Of a stretch of DNA of 64,000 nucleotides, positions 52,426 to 60,993 are shown one piece after another (position 1 is the stretch's first letter; the number at the start of each line of letters is the position of its first letter). The translations under genes and the position numbers were made by a program. This DNA comes from UBA9655 sp963704475. GTDB taxonomy: Bacteria; Pseudomonadota; Alphaproteobacteria; UBA9655. Under the pieces are notes generated by a model. It was not told the DNA's origin. It saw nothing but the letters and a program-made list of their open reading frames with translations, and did not search any database. The DNA is taken from NCBI GenBank assembly GCA_963704475.1, contig OY969900.1:1178001-1242000 (forward strand), given 5' to 3'.

Positions 52426-55311
52426 GTGGCTTTGTTTCATTTCAGTGCAAAAGTCCTTTCTCGCGGTACGCGAAGTACGGTGCGCGCGGTCGCCTATCGT
52501 GCTGGAATTGAGTTGACGGATACACAAACAGGCGAAACTTTTATTTATAAGAATAAGGATGTACAACATGTAGAACTCGTATTGCCGAAGGACGCGCCTG
52601 AGTGGGCAATCGAAATTCAGAAACTGATAAAGGAGGATCGGCAGACCGGCATTCAAGCTTTATCTGAAAAAGCTGAAGCAGCGGAAAAAAGAATTGATGC
52701 GCAGGTTTGGCGTGAATTCGAATTTTCCCTTCATCGAGAACTAACTCCTGAGCAAAATATCGCTTTAGCGAAAGAATTTGTCGAAGATCAGATTTCTTCA
52801 CGTGGCATGGCTGCATTACTTAATTTTCATTTTGATAAGGATGAAGAAACTGGAGAAGAAAAACCACATTGCCATGTTCTTGTTCCAACACGACGGCTTT
52901 CAGAGAATGGCTTTCATGTAAAAAAAGAAAATGATTGGAACAAGAAAGCTCTTATTTTTGAACTCCGGGAACAGTGGGCGGCGTATTCCAACTTTCACCT
53001 GAAGCTTCATGGTCATGATGTGCGTATTGACTATCGATCTTATCAAGAACGGAGGATTGACATTGAGCCTCAACCAAAACGAGGAGCAGGGGTTTTAGAG
53101 ATTGAAGAAAAAGCAAAAGCTTTAGGGGATAAAACGGAAAACGCCTTTGCCACAGAGAAGGCTCAAGCCTTTCATGCTGTTCAATTGCGCAACCTCTATC
53201 GTATTCTACGCCGTCCTGAAGTAATCTTTGACATTATTTCAAGACATCATGCCACTTTCATGTGGGGCGATGTTCAAAAAAAGCTGCATCAGTATATTGA
53301 TGATCCGGCTCTCTTTGAAAGAATGGATGCCAGGTTAAGAAACTCGAATGAACTCATTCTTCTAAAATGGGAAAACAGAAAGGCAGAAGGTGAAGTTGCT
53401 TTAGAACAAGAAGAAGCTATTTATACAACACGCACTCTTCTTAAAGCAGAACGGTCTCTTCTTAAAACCGCTGAGGCTTTAGACAAGGCTCCTAGCCATG
53501 AAGTTGGAGAACTCTTTATCGAAAATGCCATTCAAAAAGGCAACCAATCACTTCATGATAAAGGAATTCTAGATGGTCTTTCTCAAGACCAGCTCCAGGC
53601 CATCCATCATTTAGTTAAGCCTGGCCAACTCAAATGCATTGTGGGAATTGCAGGAGCAACAGCCCTTGGCGTTTGCCAAGAGAGCTGGAAAGCGCAAGGG
53701 TATGCTGTTTATGGTCTAGCCCCTACAGGGAAAGCGGCTCAGAATCTTCAACAAAGCGGGATAGAGTCCACCACTCTTCATAAGTTCCTCAAAAGCTTTG
53801 AAGAAGGAAGATGCCATTATAAGCCAAACAGTGTTCTTGTCGTAGATGAAGCTGGGATGGTGGATGTGGAGCGGTTCTCCGCCCTTCTTGGAGCTGTTAA
53901 GCATTTAGGAGTCAAATTGATCGTTGTTGGGGATGGAGCACAGCTTCAACCTGTTGAAGCCGGTCCTGGATTTAGGTTGATTACAGAGCGTATTGGGAAA
54001 TCAGAATTAAACACGGTCATCCGTCAACGAGAAGAGTGGCAGAAAGAAGCGACACGCTTGTTTGGAAAGCAAGAAACTCAGCAAGCTATTCAAGCTTATA
54101 TGGACAAGGGTCATGTTCACATCATTGAAGAAAAAGTCCCCTCTCTTTCTGATGCCCTTGCAACGAATGATCAAGAGAAGCTTAGACAACTCTCTATTAT
54201 TTCCACGCGCGTCTCAGCTCGCATCTATCGTGAAATGATGAGGGATGCAGAGAAAGAAAACGAGAGATCTGGGGAAAGTCCTTCTGCTTCATCATCCTCT
54301 TCTTTCCTCATTAAAGACCATCAGGATTACATGACCTATCTCCACTGGAAAACTGTTGAGAAGGCAACAGCTGAGTATGGGGTTAAAAAGAACAGCGCTT
54401 TATCACAAGAGATTTCCGTCAGAAATGACACCAAGGAAGCCCTGCTGAAAGCTTGGCATGCATCTCTCCACGATCAAAATGCAGACAAGGATGAAGGAAA
54501 AGCCCCCCTTATGTTGGCCTTTAGCAACAAAGATGTTTCTGATCTTACTATCAAAGCACGCCACTTGCTGAAACAATCCGGTCATATTCAAAAAGAGGAA
54601 TTTCTCTATAAAACTAAAAAAGAGATAGAGGATGATTTTGGCAGAAATTCTAAATCAGGGGAAAAGCTTTCCTCCTCAGATTACTTGAGTGTTGATGCGC
54701 AATTGATGACTCAAGATGATAAGCTGCTTACAAAACTCTTTGCTCGTCTTTCAAATGAGCTTAAAGCCATGGGGGCTGTTTCAAAAGCAGCGTTTCAGAA
54801 AGTTGCCGATCACTTTCTGGGCATTCAAAGAGACAAGGACATCAGGGCCCCCATACCCACATACCAAAGCGTTCGAGAAGAAGAGCGTGCAGAAAGGCTT
54901 TTAAATGAGTGGAAGAATACAAAAGATTTTTTGGTATCCCCCTCTCTTGAAAGAGAAGCCGACGTCAAAGAAGAAAGAAAAGAACATGGAAAAAACAGAC
55001 TTATTTCTCATAAAGAATATAAATATCAGCCTAATGTCCCATTTGCACCCTCCTCTCAAGAGGTAAAACAGGTAGTTGAGAGAAATCTTCCGCAAGATTT
55101 ACGTAAGGCGATTCAACATCGTGACCACACTCATGGACACACTCAAAAGCTGGAACACACACCTTCTAAGAAAACAACTCGCGGGCATGCACACCATCGA
55201 GAGGCAGAACGCGCTCATGAAGAATACCAGAGACGCCTTGCTTTTGAACAAAGAGCACGTCAAATCGAAAGAGAAGTAGCCCGCACCAAAGCAAGAGACC
55301 TTTCACTTTAA
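52426..55311 (+). CDS. traA: TraA relaxase-helicase, helicase part degenerate
   Basis: The 961-residue protein has an N-terminal MobA/MobL relaxase domain: FSAKVLSRGTRSTVRAVAYRAG (probable catalytic Tyr) and EEKPHCHVLVPTRRL (HxH metal site), with REFEFSLHRELTPEQN between. A RecD-like helicase follows. Where Ti TraA has a Walker A motif, this protein reads CIVGIAGATALGVCQESWKA; the expected GIAGAGKTTALG lacks Gly-Lys-Thr, consistent with a 9-bp deletion near 53655. Walker B (VLVVDEAGMVD) and the QLQPVEAGPGF region remain. The usual C-terminal UvrD-like domain is largely missing: after EFLYKTKKEIEDDFGR the sequence jumps to a charged tail. DNA nicking may persist, but unwinding is doubtful. Confidence 0.88.
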   Translation: MALFHFSAKVLSRGTRSTVRAVAYRAGIELTDTQTGETFIYKNKDVQHVELVLPKDAPEWAIEIQKLIKEDRQTGIQALSEKAEAAEKRIDAQVWREFEFSLHRELTPEQNIALAKEFVEDQISSRGMAALLNFHFDKDEETGEEKPHCHVLVPTRRLSENGFHVKKENDWNKKALIFELREQWAAYSNFHLKLHGHDVRIDYRSYQERRIDIEPQPKRGAGVLEIEEKAKALGDKTENAFATEKAQAFHAVQLRNLYRILRRPEVIFDIISRHHATFMWGDVQKKLHQYIDDPALFERMDARLRNSNELILLKWENRKAEGEVALEQEEAIYTTRTLLKAERSLLKTAEALDKAPSHEVGELFIENAIQKGNQSLHDKGILDGLSQDQLQAIHHLVKPGQLKCIVGIAGATALGVCQESWKAQGYAVYGLAPTGKAAQNLQQSGIESTTLHKFLKSFEEGRCHYKPNSVLVVDEAGMVDVERFSALLGAVKHLGVKLIVVGDGAQLQPVEAGPGFRLITERIGKSELNTVIRQREEWQKEATRLFGKQETQQAIQAYMDKGHVHIIEEKVPSLSDALATNDQEKLRQLSIISTRVSARIYREMMRDAEKENERSGESPSASSSSSFLIKDHQDYMTYLHWKTVEKATAEYGVKKNSALSQEISVRNDTKEALLKAWHASLHDQNADKDEGKAPLMLAFSNKDVSDLTIKARHLLKQSGHIQKEEFLYKTKKEIEDDFGRNSKSGEKLSSSDYLSVDAQLMTQDDKLLTKLFARLSNELKAMGAVSKAAFQKVADHFLGIQRDKDIRAPIPTYQSVREEERAERLLNEWKNTKDFLVSPSLEREADVKEERKEHGKNRLISHKEYKYQPNVPFAPSSQEVKQVVERNLPQDLRKAIQHRDHTHGHTQKLEHTPSKKTTRGHAHHREAERAHEEYQRRLAFEQRARQIEREVARTKARDLSL

Positions 55312-55440
55312 AGTGTACCTTCGTATTTGCTAAAAAATAGCGACCTGTTTTTATCTCTTCTGTGCAAAGAAGTTGATTATAATCATTTTTCACAATACAA
55401 TTCTATTAAAGCTAAAATTCACGGATGGAACTCATTTTTC

Positions 55441-56991
55441 ATGGAGAACGAGGTGTATAAATTATCTTCACATCCTGTAATTCTTTTTCAAGGAAGGTCA
55501 CTTCCTGAATCGGAAATGTGGCTTGCAGGATATTCTGCTCTTATTGAGGTTTTTGATCTCAAGGTGCCGCTTCCTGAAAAGCTTGCTGCTATTAGCCAGC
55601 GTCATAAACGGTATGAGACGGGTGCGTGGTCTATCTATACACCTCGCTATAAGCCCGAGGATACGCTTGTGGCTCATTTGACCTTTGCCCTTAAACATGA
55701 AGGCATTGATCTTACTGTTCTTAAATTATTATTTCAGAAAATTGACCAGCAAACGATTGAAACCTGGGTCCACCAAGAACCTACAAGTCAATACAGCCGG
55801 CGCATCTGGTTTCTTTATGAATGGCTTATGGAAAGGTCTCTTGATCTTCCTGACCTCAGAATAGGAAATTTTATCGATCTTTTAGATCCCCAAAAGTATT
55901 ATGTGGCCTCTTCTGAAGTTTCCAAAAGACATCGTATTCGCAATAATTTGTTGGGAGTGCGAGAGTTTTGTCCTTTCCTTCGTCGAACAGAAAAGCTGGA
56001 GAAATACATTAATCTTCGCCTCAATGAACGCGCTCGTGAGGAAACAAGAGCCATTCATCCAGATGTACTGGCAAGGGCTGCAGCTTTTTTACTCCTAAAG
56101 GATTCAAGAGCGTCCTTTGAAATAGAAGGAGAGCATCCGGGAAAAAGCAGGACAGAGAGGTGGGGAAGAGCTATTGGGCAAGCGGGCCTCGCGCCTTTAA
56201 CTCTTCAAGAGTTAACGCGTCTCCAAAAAATTGTTATCGAAGATCAACGTTTTGTTCCTATGGGATTGCGCAAAGAAGGGGGATTCATCGGCGTCCATGA
56301 GAGATCAACAGGAACGCCTTTGCCGGATCATATTTCAGCTCGACCGCAAGATCTTCCTTCTTTAATGGAAGGATTAATTGAAGCATATCAGAAGCTTAAA
56401 AAAGGGCCTCTTGATTCTATCCTTTGTGCGGCTCTTATTGCGTTTGGTTTTGTTTTCATTCACCCTTTTGCAGATGGAAACGGCCGCCTCCATCGCTATA
56501 TCATTCACCATATTCTGGCAGAAAGTGGATTCGCCCCTTTTGGCATTATATTCCCTGTCTCAACAGTTATTTTAGAGCATATTGATGCCTATAGGTGCAT
56601 CCTTGAATCCTATTCGCGCCCACGACTAGAATTTATAGAATGGAAGCCCACACCTGATGGGAATGTTGAGGTGCTGAATGATACAAAAGACCTGTACCGT
56701 TATTTTGATGTGACACATCAAGCAGAATTTCTTTATGAGTGTGTCTGGCAAACGATCGACAAAATTCTTCCTCAGGAAATTGGGTATTTAGAAAAATATG
56801 ATCAATTAAAAACTGCCATTCATGAGAAGTTTGATATTCCCAACCATCTCACCGATTTACTTATTCGCTTTTTGCATCAAAACAACGGCATCCTTTCGAA
56901 AAGAGCTAGGGAAAAAGAGTTCAAGGCCTTTTCAAAAGAGGAATGTCAGGATTTGGAAGAGATGTACAAAGACGTCTTTCAGTCTGCTTAA
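55441..56991 (+). CDS. Fic-domain protein, probable AMP transferase
   Basis: The protein has about 516 residues. The Fic core is FVFIHPFADGNGRLHRYIIHHIL, an exact match to HPFx(D/E)GNGRxxR, with His as catalytic base. Upstream, DSRASFEIEGEHPG holds the inhibitory (S/T)xxxE(G/N) motif (SFEIEG), so it is a self-inhibited class II Fic. PLPDHISARPQDLPSLMEGL is the flap region before the core. The N-terminal 200 residues have no recognised domain. Fic enzymes usually attach AMP to Tyr, Ser or Thr of proteins and occur as toxins or secreted effectors. The start is uncertain: ATG 55441 is favoured, and a TTG at 55327 would add 38 residues. It follows traA by 129 bp. Confidence 0.85.
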   Translation: MENEVYKLSSHPVILFQGRSLPESEMWLAGYSALIEVFDLKVPLPEKLAAISQRHKRYETGAWSIYTPRYKPEDTLVAHLTFALKHEGIDLTVLKLLFQKIDQQTIETWVHQEPTSQYSRRIWFLYEWLMERSLDLPDLRIGNFIDLLDPQKYYVASSEVSKRHRIRNNLLGVREFCPFLRRTEKLEKYINLRLNERAREETRAIHPDVLARAAAFLLLKDSRASFEIEGEHPGKSRTERWGRAIGQAGLAPLTLQELTRLQKIVIEDQRFVPMGLRKEGGFIGVHERSTGTPLPDHISARPQDLPSLMEGLIEAYQKLKKGPLDSILCAALIAFGFVFIHPFADGNGRLHRYIIHHILAESGFAPFGIIFPVSTVILEHIDAYRCILESYSRPRLEFIEWKPTPDGNVEVLNDTKDLYRYFDVTHQAEFLYECVWQTIDKILPQEIGYLEKYDQLKTAIHEKFDIPNHLTDLLIRFLHQNNGILSKRAREKEFKAFSKEECQDLEEMYKDVFQSA

Positions 56992-57054
56992 GAGATACAC
57001 CTAACCGCCGTAGAATTCATTCAGGAATTATGCGACTTTTTCTTTTTAGGGGGA

Positions 57055-57085
57055 TTGACATTTATGGAAAAGGTGAGAAGATAAA
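57055..57085 (+). promoter_or_regulatory. Possible promoter for the gene at 57129
   Basis: TTGACA at 57055-57060 is a consensus -35 box. About 18 bases downstream is AGATAA/GATAAA, a poor -10 box. It lies 70 bp before ATG 57129. Confidence 0.35.
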
Positions 57086-57128
57086 ATTCCCTAGTAAAAT
57101 TTAATAAAAAAAATAAAGGAATTTTAAC

Positions 57129-57527
57129 ATGCAGAAAACGTCACTTCAACCATTAAAAGTTATATTAATTAGCTGCTTAGTGGCATCCAACGCCCTAAGT
57201 CCTACGGGAGTTTTCGCCAATCCCCCAGACCATCCTACAAGCGACAAACCTAACAATGGTCTTACCAGGGTTCAACAACGAGAGCCAGGCCAAGAGAGAA
57301 GCCTGACGGTGCGCGTTCAAACACACCATACTCCTTGCCAAAGTTGTGACGGAGAAGGAGAAAAAAAAACAACGTCCCAATGTGTAATGAGCAATGTTAA
57401 GCCCTTCGCTTTTGCTGCTGGTGCTGTAGCTGCCGCAGGTCTCTTTGTTGGGTTCTTTTCATACTTAAAACATACCTCAGGACCCAAACAAAAACTTGTA
57501 GACCGTGATCTAGCTCCTGCCTCATAA
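57129..57527 (+). CDS. Exported small protein with C-terminal membrane segment, unknown function
   Basis: The 132-residue protein has a signal-like N-terminus (LKVILISCLVASNALSPTGVFA), a Pro/Thr/Lys-rich middle with a short Cys motif (TPCQSCDGEGE, reminiscent of one half of a DnaJ-type zinc turn), and one C-terminal hydrophobic helix (FAFAAGAVAAAGLFVGFFSYL). A ribosome-binding site (AAAGGAA) precedes ATG 57129. I recognise no family. It is the last gene before the duplicated tRNA-Ser segment and may belong to the island. Confidence 0.6.
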   Translation: MQKTSLQPLKVILISCLVASNALSPTGVFANPPDHPTSDKPNNGLTRVQQREPGQERSLTVRVQTHHTPCQSCDGEGEKKTTSQCVMSNVKPFAFAAGAVAAAGLFVGFFSYLKHTSGPKQKLVDRDLAPAS

Positions 57528-57539
57528 AGTACCGCTTCC

Positions 57540-57575
57540 TATAGCGTGTCACCAATGGAGGGGTGACGCGCTATA
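57540..57575. terminator. Strong hairpin after the exported small protein
   Basis: TATAGCGTGTCACC (57540-57553) pairs with GGTGACGCGCTATA (57562-57575): 14 bp with a single T-G wobble and an 8-base loop. There is no T run, so termination is plausible but not proven. Apart from the GGGACA repeats, 57576-57950 shows nothing I can support. Confidence 0.5.
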
Positions 57576-57820
57576 GGGCAAGGCTAGGATAAATAGGCGA
57601 GGCTGGTCGTGGAAAAATGAATAGATTAGCCACCTCCTCATAATATTCCAAAAAGCCTCTAACCTATATATGATTAGGGCTTTTCTGCTTTTCTTTAGCG
57701 CACAGTCTTGGTGCAAAATAATTCTCCTCAACTGCTCAGTCTTACCTTAACTAGATAGCGACTTTTAACATGAGGCTTTACAGAAGGATCTTCGAAAGGT
57801 CCAAAAACATACCATTCCAT

Positions 57821-57847
57821 GGGACACTCATGGGACAGTTGGGGACA
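57821..57847. repeat. Three GGGACA direct repeats near the island end
   Basis: GGGACA occurs at 57821, 57832 and 57842, spaced 11 and 10 bp, that is on one face of the helix. The array lies about 100 bp inside the duplicated tRNA segment and could be protein-binding arm sites of a lost integrase. This is a guess from spacing and position. Confidence 0.3.
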
Positions 57848-57950
57848 AAAAATGATAACAAACCAACATAAACGACAACTGATACTCGTCTCAATCAGTT
57901 GATTTCGTTGATATAATTTGTTAGCATTTATTATCAGTTCAACGCCTTAA

Positions 57951-58137
57951 GCGTTTGCTAAACCGTTATATGGCGAAAGCTGTATCGTGGGTTCGAATCC
58001 CATCCCCTCTTTTCAGGGTTTTCTGATAAGAAAATTTCTACATATTTTTTCCTTCCATTAATACAGTTTTAACTCCACGATGCTATTATTTGATATTAAG
58101 GACACAAAAGAGTCGTTAAGTGATTGTGTCAATAAAC
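57951..58137 (+). repeat. Second copy of the tRNA-Ser 3' half and its downstream sequence (attR-like)
   Basis: From TTTGCTAAACCG through the variable arm, T arm and CCCCTC, this matches 29492-29538 with one mismatch. The match continues, with small gaps, through the region downstream of the tRNA to TTTTAACTC. The next 62 bases are identical to 30682-30743, that is to the far side of the IS30 element. It lacks the tRNA 5' half and CCA end, so it is not a functional tRNA. Confidence 0.88.
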
Positions 58138-58237
58138 TAAGCTGCCCCCCATAAAATAGAAAATGAAGAATCAGTCTTATCCAAAAGTACGTGTCTTAAC
58201 CCGTCCTCTTATCTCTGATTTTGAGAGGAATTACTGA

Positions 58238-58375
58238 TTACTCCGGCTTCGGATAACTCCCCGGATACGTAACTTTAGAGCCCTCCGCAGGTTTAGGCGG
58301 CAGCTTACGTCCACAGCTTGTTAAACAAAAACAGGCTGTAAGAAGAACGGCGGTTAGAATTTTAGATGGCTTCAT
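58238..58375 (-). CDS. Small LptM/YifL-like lipoprotein
   Basis: The predicted protein has 45 residues: signal sequence MKPSKILTAVLLTACFCLTS, lipobox LTSC with lipidated Cys 21, then GRKLPPKPAEGSKVTYPGSY and a short tail. The Pro-rich LPP...YPG.YP tail after the lipobox is typical of the tiny lipoproteins of the LptM/YifL group, which in many proteobacteria precede lysA and assist the LPS translocon. GGGA lies six bases before ATG 58375. No lysA follows here; the duplicated tRNA segment begins 100 bp downstream. Confidence 0.7.
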   Translation of the reverse strand: MKPSKILTAVLLTACFCLTSCGRKLPPKPAEGSKVTYPGSYPKPE

Positions 58376-58437
58376 TTTTTATCCCATGATAGAATATCAA
58401 TTTAAGGAAATATTAACCACAATTGAAAGGAAAAATC

Positions 58438-58995
58438 ATGTCCTTTTGGAAAAAGAAAGACAATTTAATTATTACAGGCCTTGTGGCGATTTTTTTTGTA
58501 GGGCTTGGCTATTGGTATGATCTTTGTTGTGTGCGCGCTGCATTCCCTACCTTTTCTACTAAACCCGTTACTATTTTCCAGATTCCTTTTATTGATGCCA
58601 ATCAGAAATCGCTTACGCTTGAACAATTTAAAGGAAAGCCCCTAATCATAAACTTTTGGGCAACCTGGTGTCCCGTATGCGTAAAAAAGATGGGCACCCT
58701 AAATACTTTTGCAAAGAAATTTCATGACCAAGGAGGAGAAGTTATCACTATTTCTGAAGATAATGGGTTGGACACTGTTAAGGCTTATTACGCCCGCCAT
58801 GGCTATAAAAACCTTCCTATTTATCTAGACAACTCAGGACAACTTATGGGCGCCTTAGGGGCGAGTGGTTTGCCGACATCAATTTTTATTGACGCACAAG
58901 GAAACGAAGTAGGCCGCATTTCTGGGGGTATTGATTGGGAAAGCCCCCAAGTCATACAGATGGTCAACAAATATTACGCCATTTTCAACTTTTAG
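58438..58995 (+). CDS. TlpA-like membrane-anchored thioredoxin
   Basis: The 185-residue protein has an N-terminal membrane anchor (LIITGLVAIFFVGLGYWY) and a periplasmic thioredoxin fold. The redox motif CPVC is in FWATWCPVCVKKMGTL and the cis-Pro loop in GASGLPTSIFIDAQGN. TlpA and ResA relatives reduce disulfides in the periplasm, often for cytochrome c or copper-centre assembly; cytochrome oxidase genes are 2 kb away, but a functional link is inference. ATG 58438 follows AAAGGAA. It is divergent from the small lipoprotein. Confidence 0.88.
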   Translation: MSFWKKKDNLIITGLVAIFFVGLGYWYDLCCVRAAFPTFSTKPVTIFQIPFIDANQKSLTLEQFKGKPLIINFWATWCPVCVKKMGTLNTFAKKFHDQGGEVITISEDNGLDTVKAYYARHGYKNLPIYLDNSGQLMGALGASGLPTSIFIDAQGNEVGRISGGIDWESPQVIQMVNKYYAIFNF

Positions 58996-59066
58996 AAGGC
59001 GTTGGAAGACATAGCAACCTGATATAATATTGTGTTTGAAAAAGCCAATAAAAATAAGAGGAAGCT

Positions 59067-60102
59067 ATGTCTATAGAAGAATTTATCATAACGGTCTATT
59101 GTGTGATAGATGATTTATCAAAAGAAGCAATGGGACAGAAGAAGCTCCGGCAACGTGGTTTTGAGCCAGATTTATCTGATAGTGAGGTTGTTACAATGGA
59201 AATTGTTGCCGAGTTTTTAGGAATTGTTACAGATAAAGGAGCGTGGGAGTATTTTTAACCATTGGAGAGACTTGTTCCCCAAATTGGGATCACGTGCAAA
59301 TTTTGCCAAGCTCCAATCTATGGAGAGTCAAACAGATGATTCATAAAAAGCTAGCGAACCAACCGGGTGCCTTTTCTGATTCTCTTCACATGGCGGATGG
59401 TTTTCCAATGCCGGTGTGCCATTTCAAAAGAGCCTATTTTTCGCATATTTAGGGGTGAGGAGGCTGCCTATAGCCATTGTGCTTCTAATACCACTTATCA
59501 ATCAAGTGGCAGACAAAACTGGGTTGCTTCGTCGCCTTCGGCTCCTCGCAATGACGCCAATTTCCGTCATTGCGAGCGAAGCGAAGCAATCCAGAATATC
59601 CACCTATTGAATGCGAAATGGTATAAAAATGAAAAGTACTACGGTTTCAAAGGCAATGTCCTCATTAACTCCGAAGGTACTATTACAGACATAACAACGA
59701 CAGCTGCCAATATTGATGAGAGAGATTCCTTGTGGGATGTGGCTAAGGAAATAGAGGGAATGATCATTGCAGATAAAGGATTAATTGGGAAAGAGTACCA
59801 AGATGAATTGCGTCAATATACGGGGCTTAATTTTACAAACTGCCGTTCGTTCCAATATGCAAGAGCTTCGTCCTCAGAGATTCATTAAGTGACTGGTCTC
59901 CACAAGGCGTCTCGTTGAGACAGTCATAGGACAGTTAACAGAACGTTTCAATATTGAAAAAATACGGGCACGTAAAATATAGTATCTCACAAATCGTATC
60001 ACAAGAAAAATTCTATCTCATACTGTATGTGTATTTCTAAATAAATTACTCGGGAATTCCCACTTGCAATTTGAGTCCTTGATTAATTCATGCGAAAGTT
60101 GA
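59067..60102 (+). pseudogene. IS982-family transposase, frameshifted and MITE-interrupted
   Basis: The N-terminus is MSIEEFIITVYCVIDDLSKE with LSDSEVVTMEIVAEFLGI. The frame shifts at about 59250, then continues as NLWRVKQMIHKKLANQPGAF and HMADGFPMPVCHFKRAYFSHI. Another shift comes near 59450 (IFRGEEAAYSHCAS). A MITE (59489-59623) interrupts before NEKYYGFKGNVLINSEGTITDITTTAANIDERDS and IIADKGLIGKEYQDELRQYTG. A stop-containing tail with RRLVETVIGQLTERFNIEK ends at 60102. It is a dead copy, different from the intact IS982 at 20.1 kb. Confidence 0.85.
59489..59623 (+). repeat. MITE copy 3, inside an IS982-family pseudogene
   Basis: The 135-bp element is identical or almost identical to copy 1. 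It is flanked by TAA (59486-59488, 59624-59626). Confidence 0.9.
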
Positions 60103-60314
60103 GAATGGCGTTATAATTGTGTAACAACAGGCACTTATGCGTGCACAGCACCAAAGTCTTCGTAGGACCTCTGTATCAACTCTAAATGCAGACTCCAAAT
60201 ATAGTACCAGCATAGGGCAGCAATAGGATTTCGACCCTACTGTACCTTACCTCACACATTTGCAGCCCTTGTGTCATCCGTAACGTTGAGGATTTCCTCA
60301 TAATATCTCGGAGC

Positions 60315-60977
60315 CTATTGAGGCAAAAGCGTTGCGCCCGTTTTTTTCCAATCAGCTAGAAAACTAGAAAGTCCTTTATCGGTTAAGGGGTGAGAATAAA
60401 GCGCTTGGAAAACTTTGGGGGGAAGCGTCACCACATCTGCCCCTGCAAGAGCTGCATCGACCACATGAAGCGGGCTCCTGATGGAGGCCGCAAGAACTTT
60501 TGTGTTAAAATCTGGATAATTTCTATAAATCTCAACAATTTGATGGATGAGCGCCATGCCTGACTCTCCCAAATCATCAAGACGACCAATAAAAGGCGAC
60601 ACAAACGTCGCTCCCGCTTTTGCCGCCAAAATGGCTTGAGCAGCAGAAAAACAAAGGGTCACATTGACGGATATCCCCTCTTTTGTGAAGGTATGACAAG
60701 CTTTCAGTCCCTCCATGGTTAAGGGCACTTTGATAATCACGTTCGAGGCAATTTTTGCTAAATACCGGCCCTCACGCAGCATCCCCTCAAGGTCTGTTGC
60801 AATTACTTCCGCACTCACAGGGCCAGGAACAAGATCACAAATCTCAGCAATCACATCCTCAAACCGCTGTCCGCTTTGCGCGATAAGTGTCGGATTCGTC
60901 GTCACCCCATCTATAAGGCCTGTAGCCGCAAGAGCCTTAATGTCTGCAACATTCGCCGTATCAATAAAAAATTTCAT
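60315..60977 (-). CDS. Small transaldolase / fructose-6-phosphate aldolase family protein
   Basis: The 220-residue TIM-barrel enzyme has MKFFIDTANVADIKALAATGLIDGVTTNPTLIAQSG, VIIKVPLTMEGLKACHTF with the Schiff-base Lys, NVTLCFSAAQAILAAKAGATFVSPFIGRLDD and VLAASIRSPLHVVDAALAGADVVTLPPKVF. Short members like this are either transaldolase of the pentose phosphate pathway or fructose-6-phosphate aldolase; sequence alone does not decide. The gene follows ctaB by 16 bp and is probably the end of the cytochrome oxidase operon. Confidence 0.9.
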   Translation of the reverse strand: MKFFIDTANVADIKALAATGLIDGVTTNPTLIAQSGQRFEDVIAEICDLVPGPVSAEVIATDLEGMLREGRYLAKIASNVIIKVPLTMEGLKACHTFTKEGISVNVTLCFSAAQAILAAKAGATFVSPFIGRLDDLGESGMALIHQIVEIYRNYPDFNTKVLAASIRSPLHVVDAALAGADVVTLPPKVFQALYSHPLTDKGLSSFLADWKKTGATLLPQ

Positions 60978-60993
60978 ACTGTCCTCTCAAAGT

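Noticed and set aside
57700..57820. Minus-strand short frame of about 30 residues beginning MEWYVFGPFEDP
   Set aside because: It looks protein-like, but it is very short, with no clear ribosome-binding site or match; too weak to annotate.
57951..58012. Second functional tRNA-Ser
   Set aside because: The D arm, 5' acceptor strand and CCA end are missing; only the anticodon-to-T-arm part remains.
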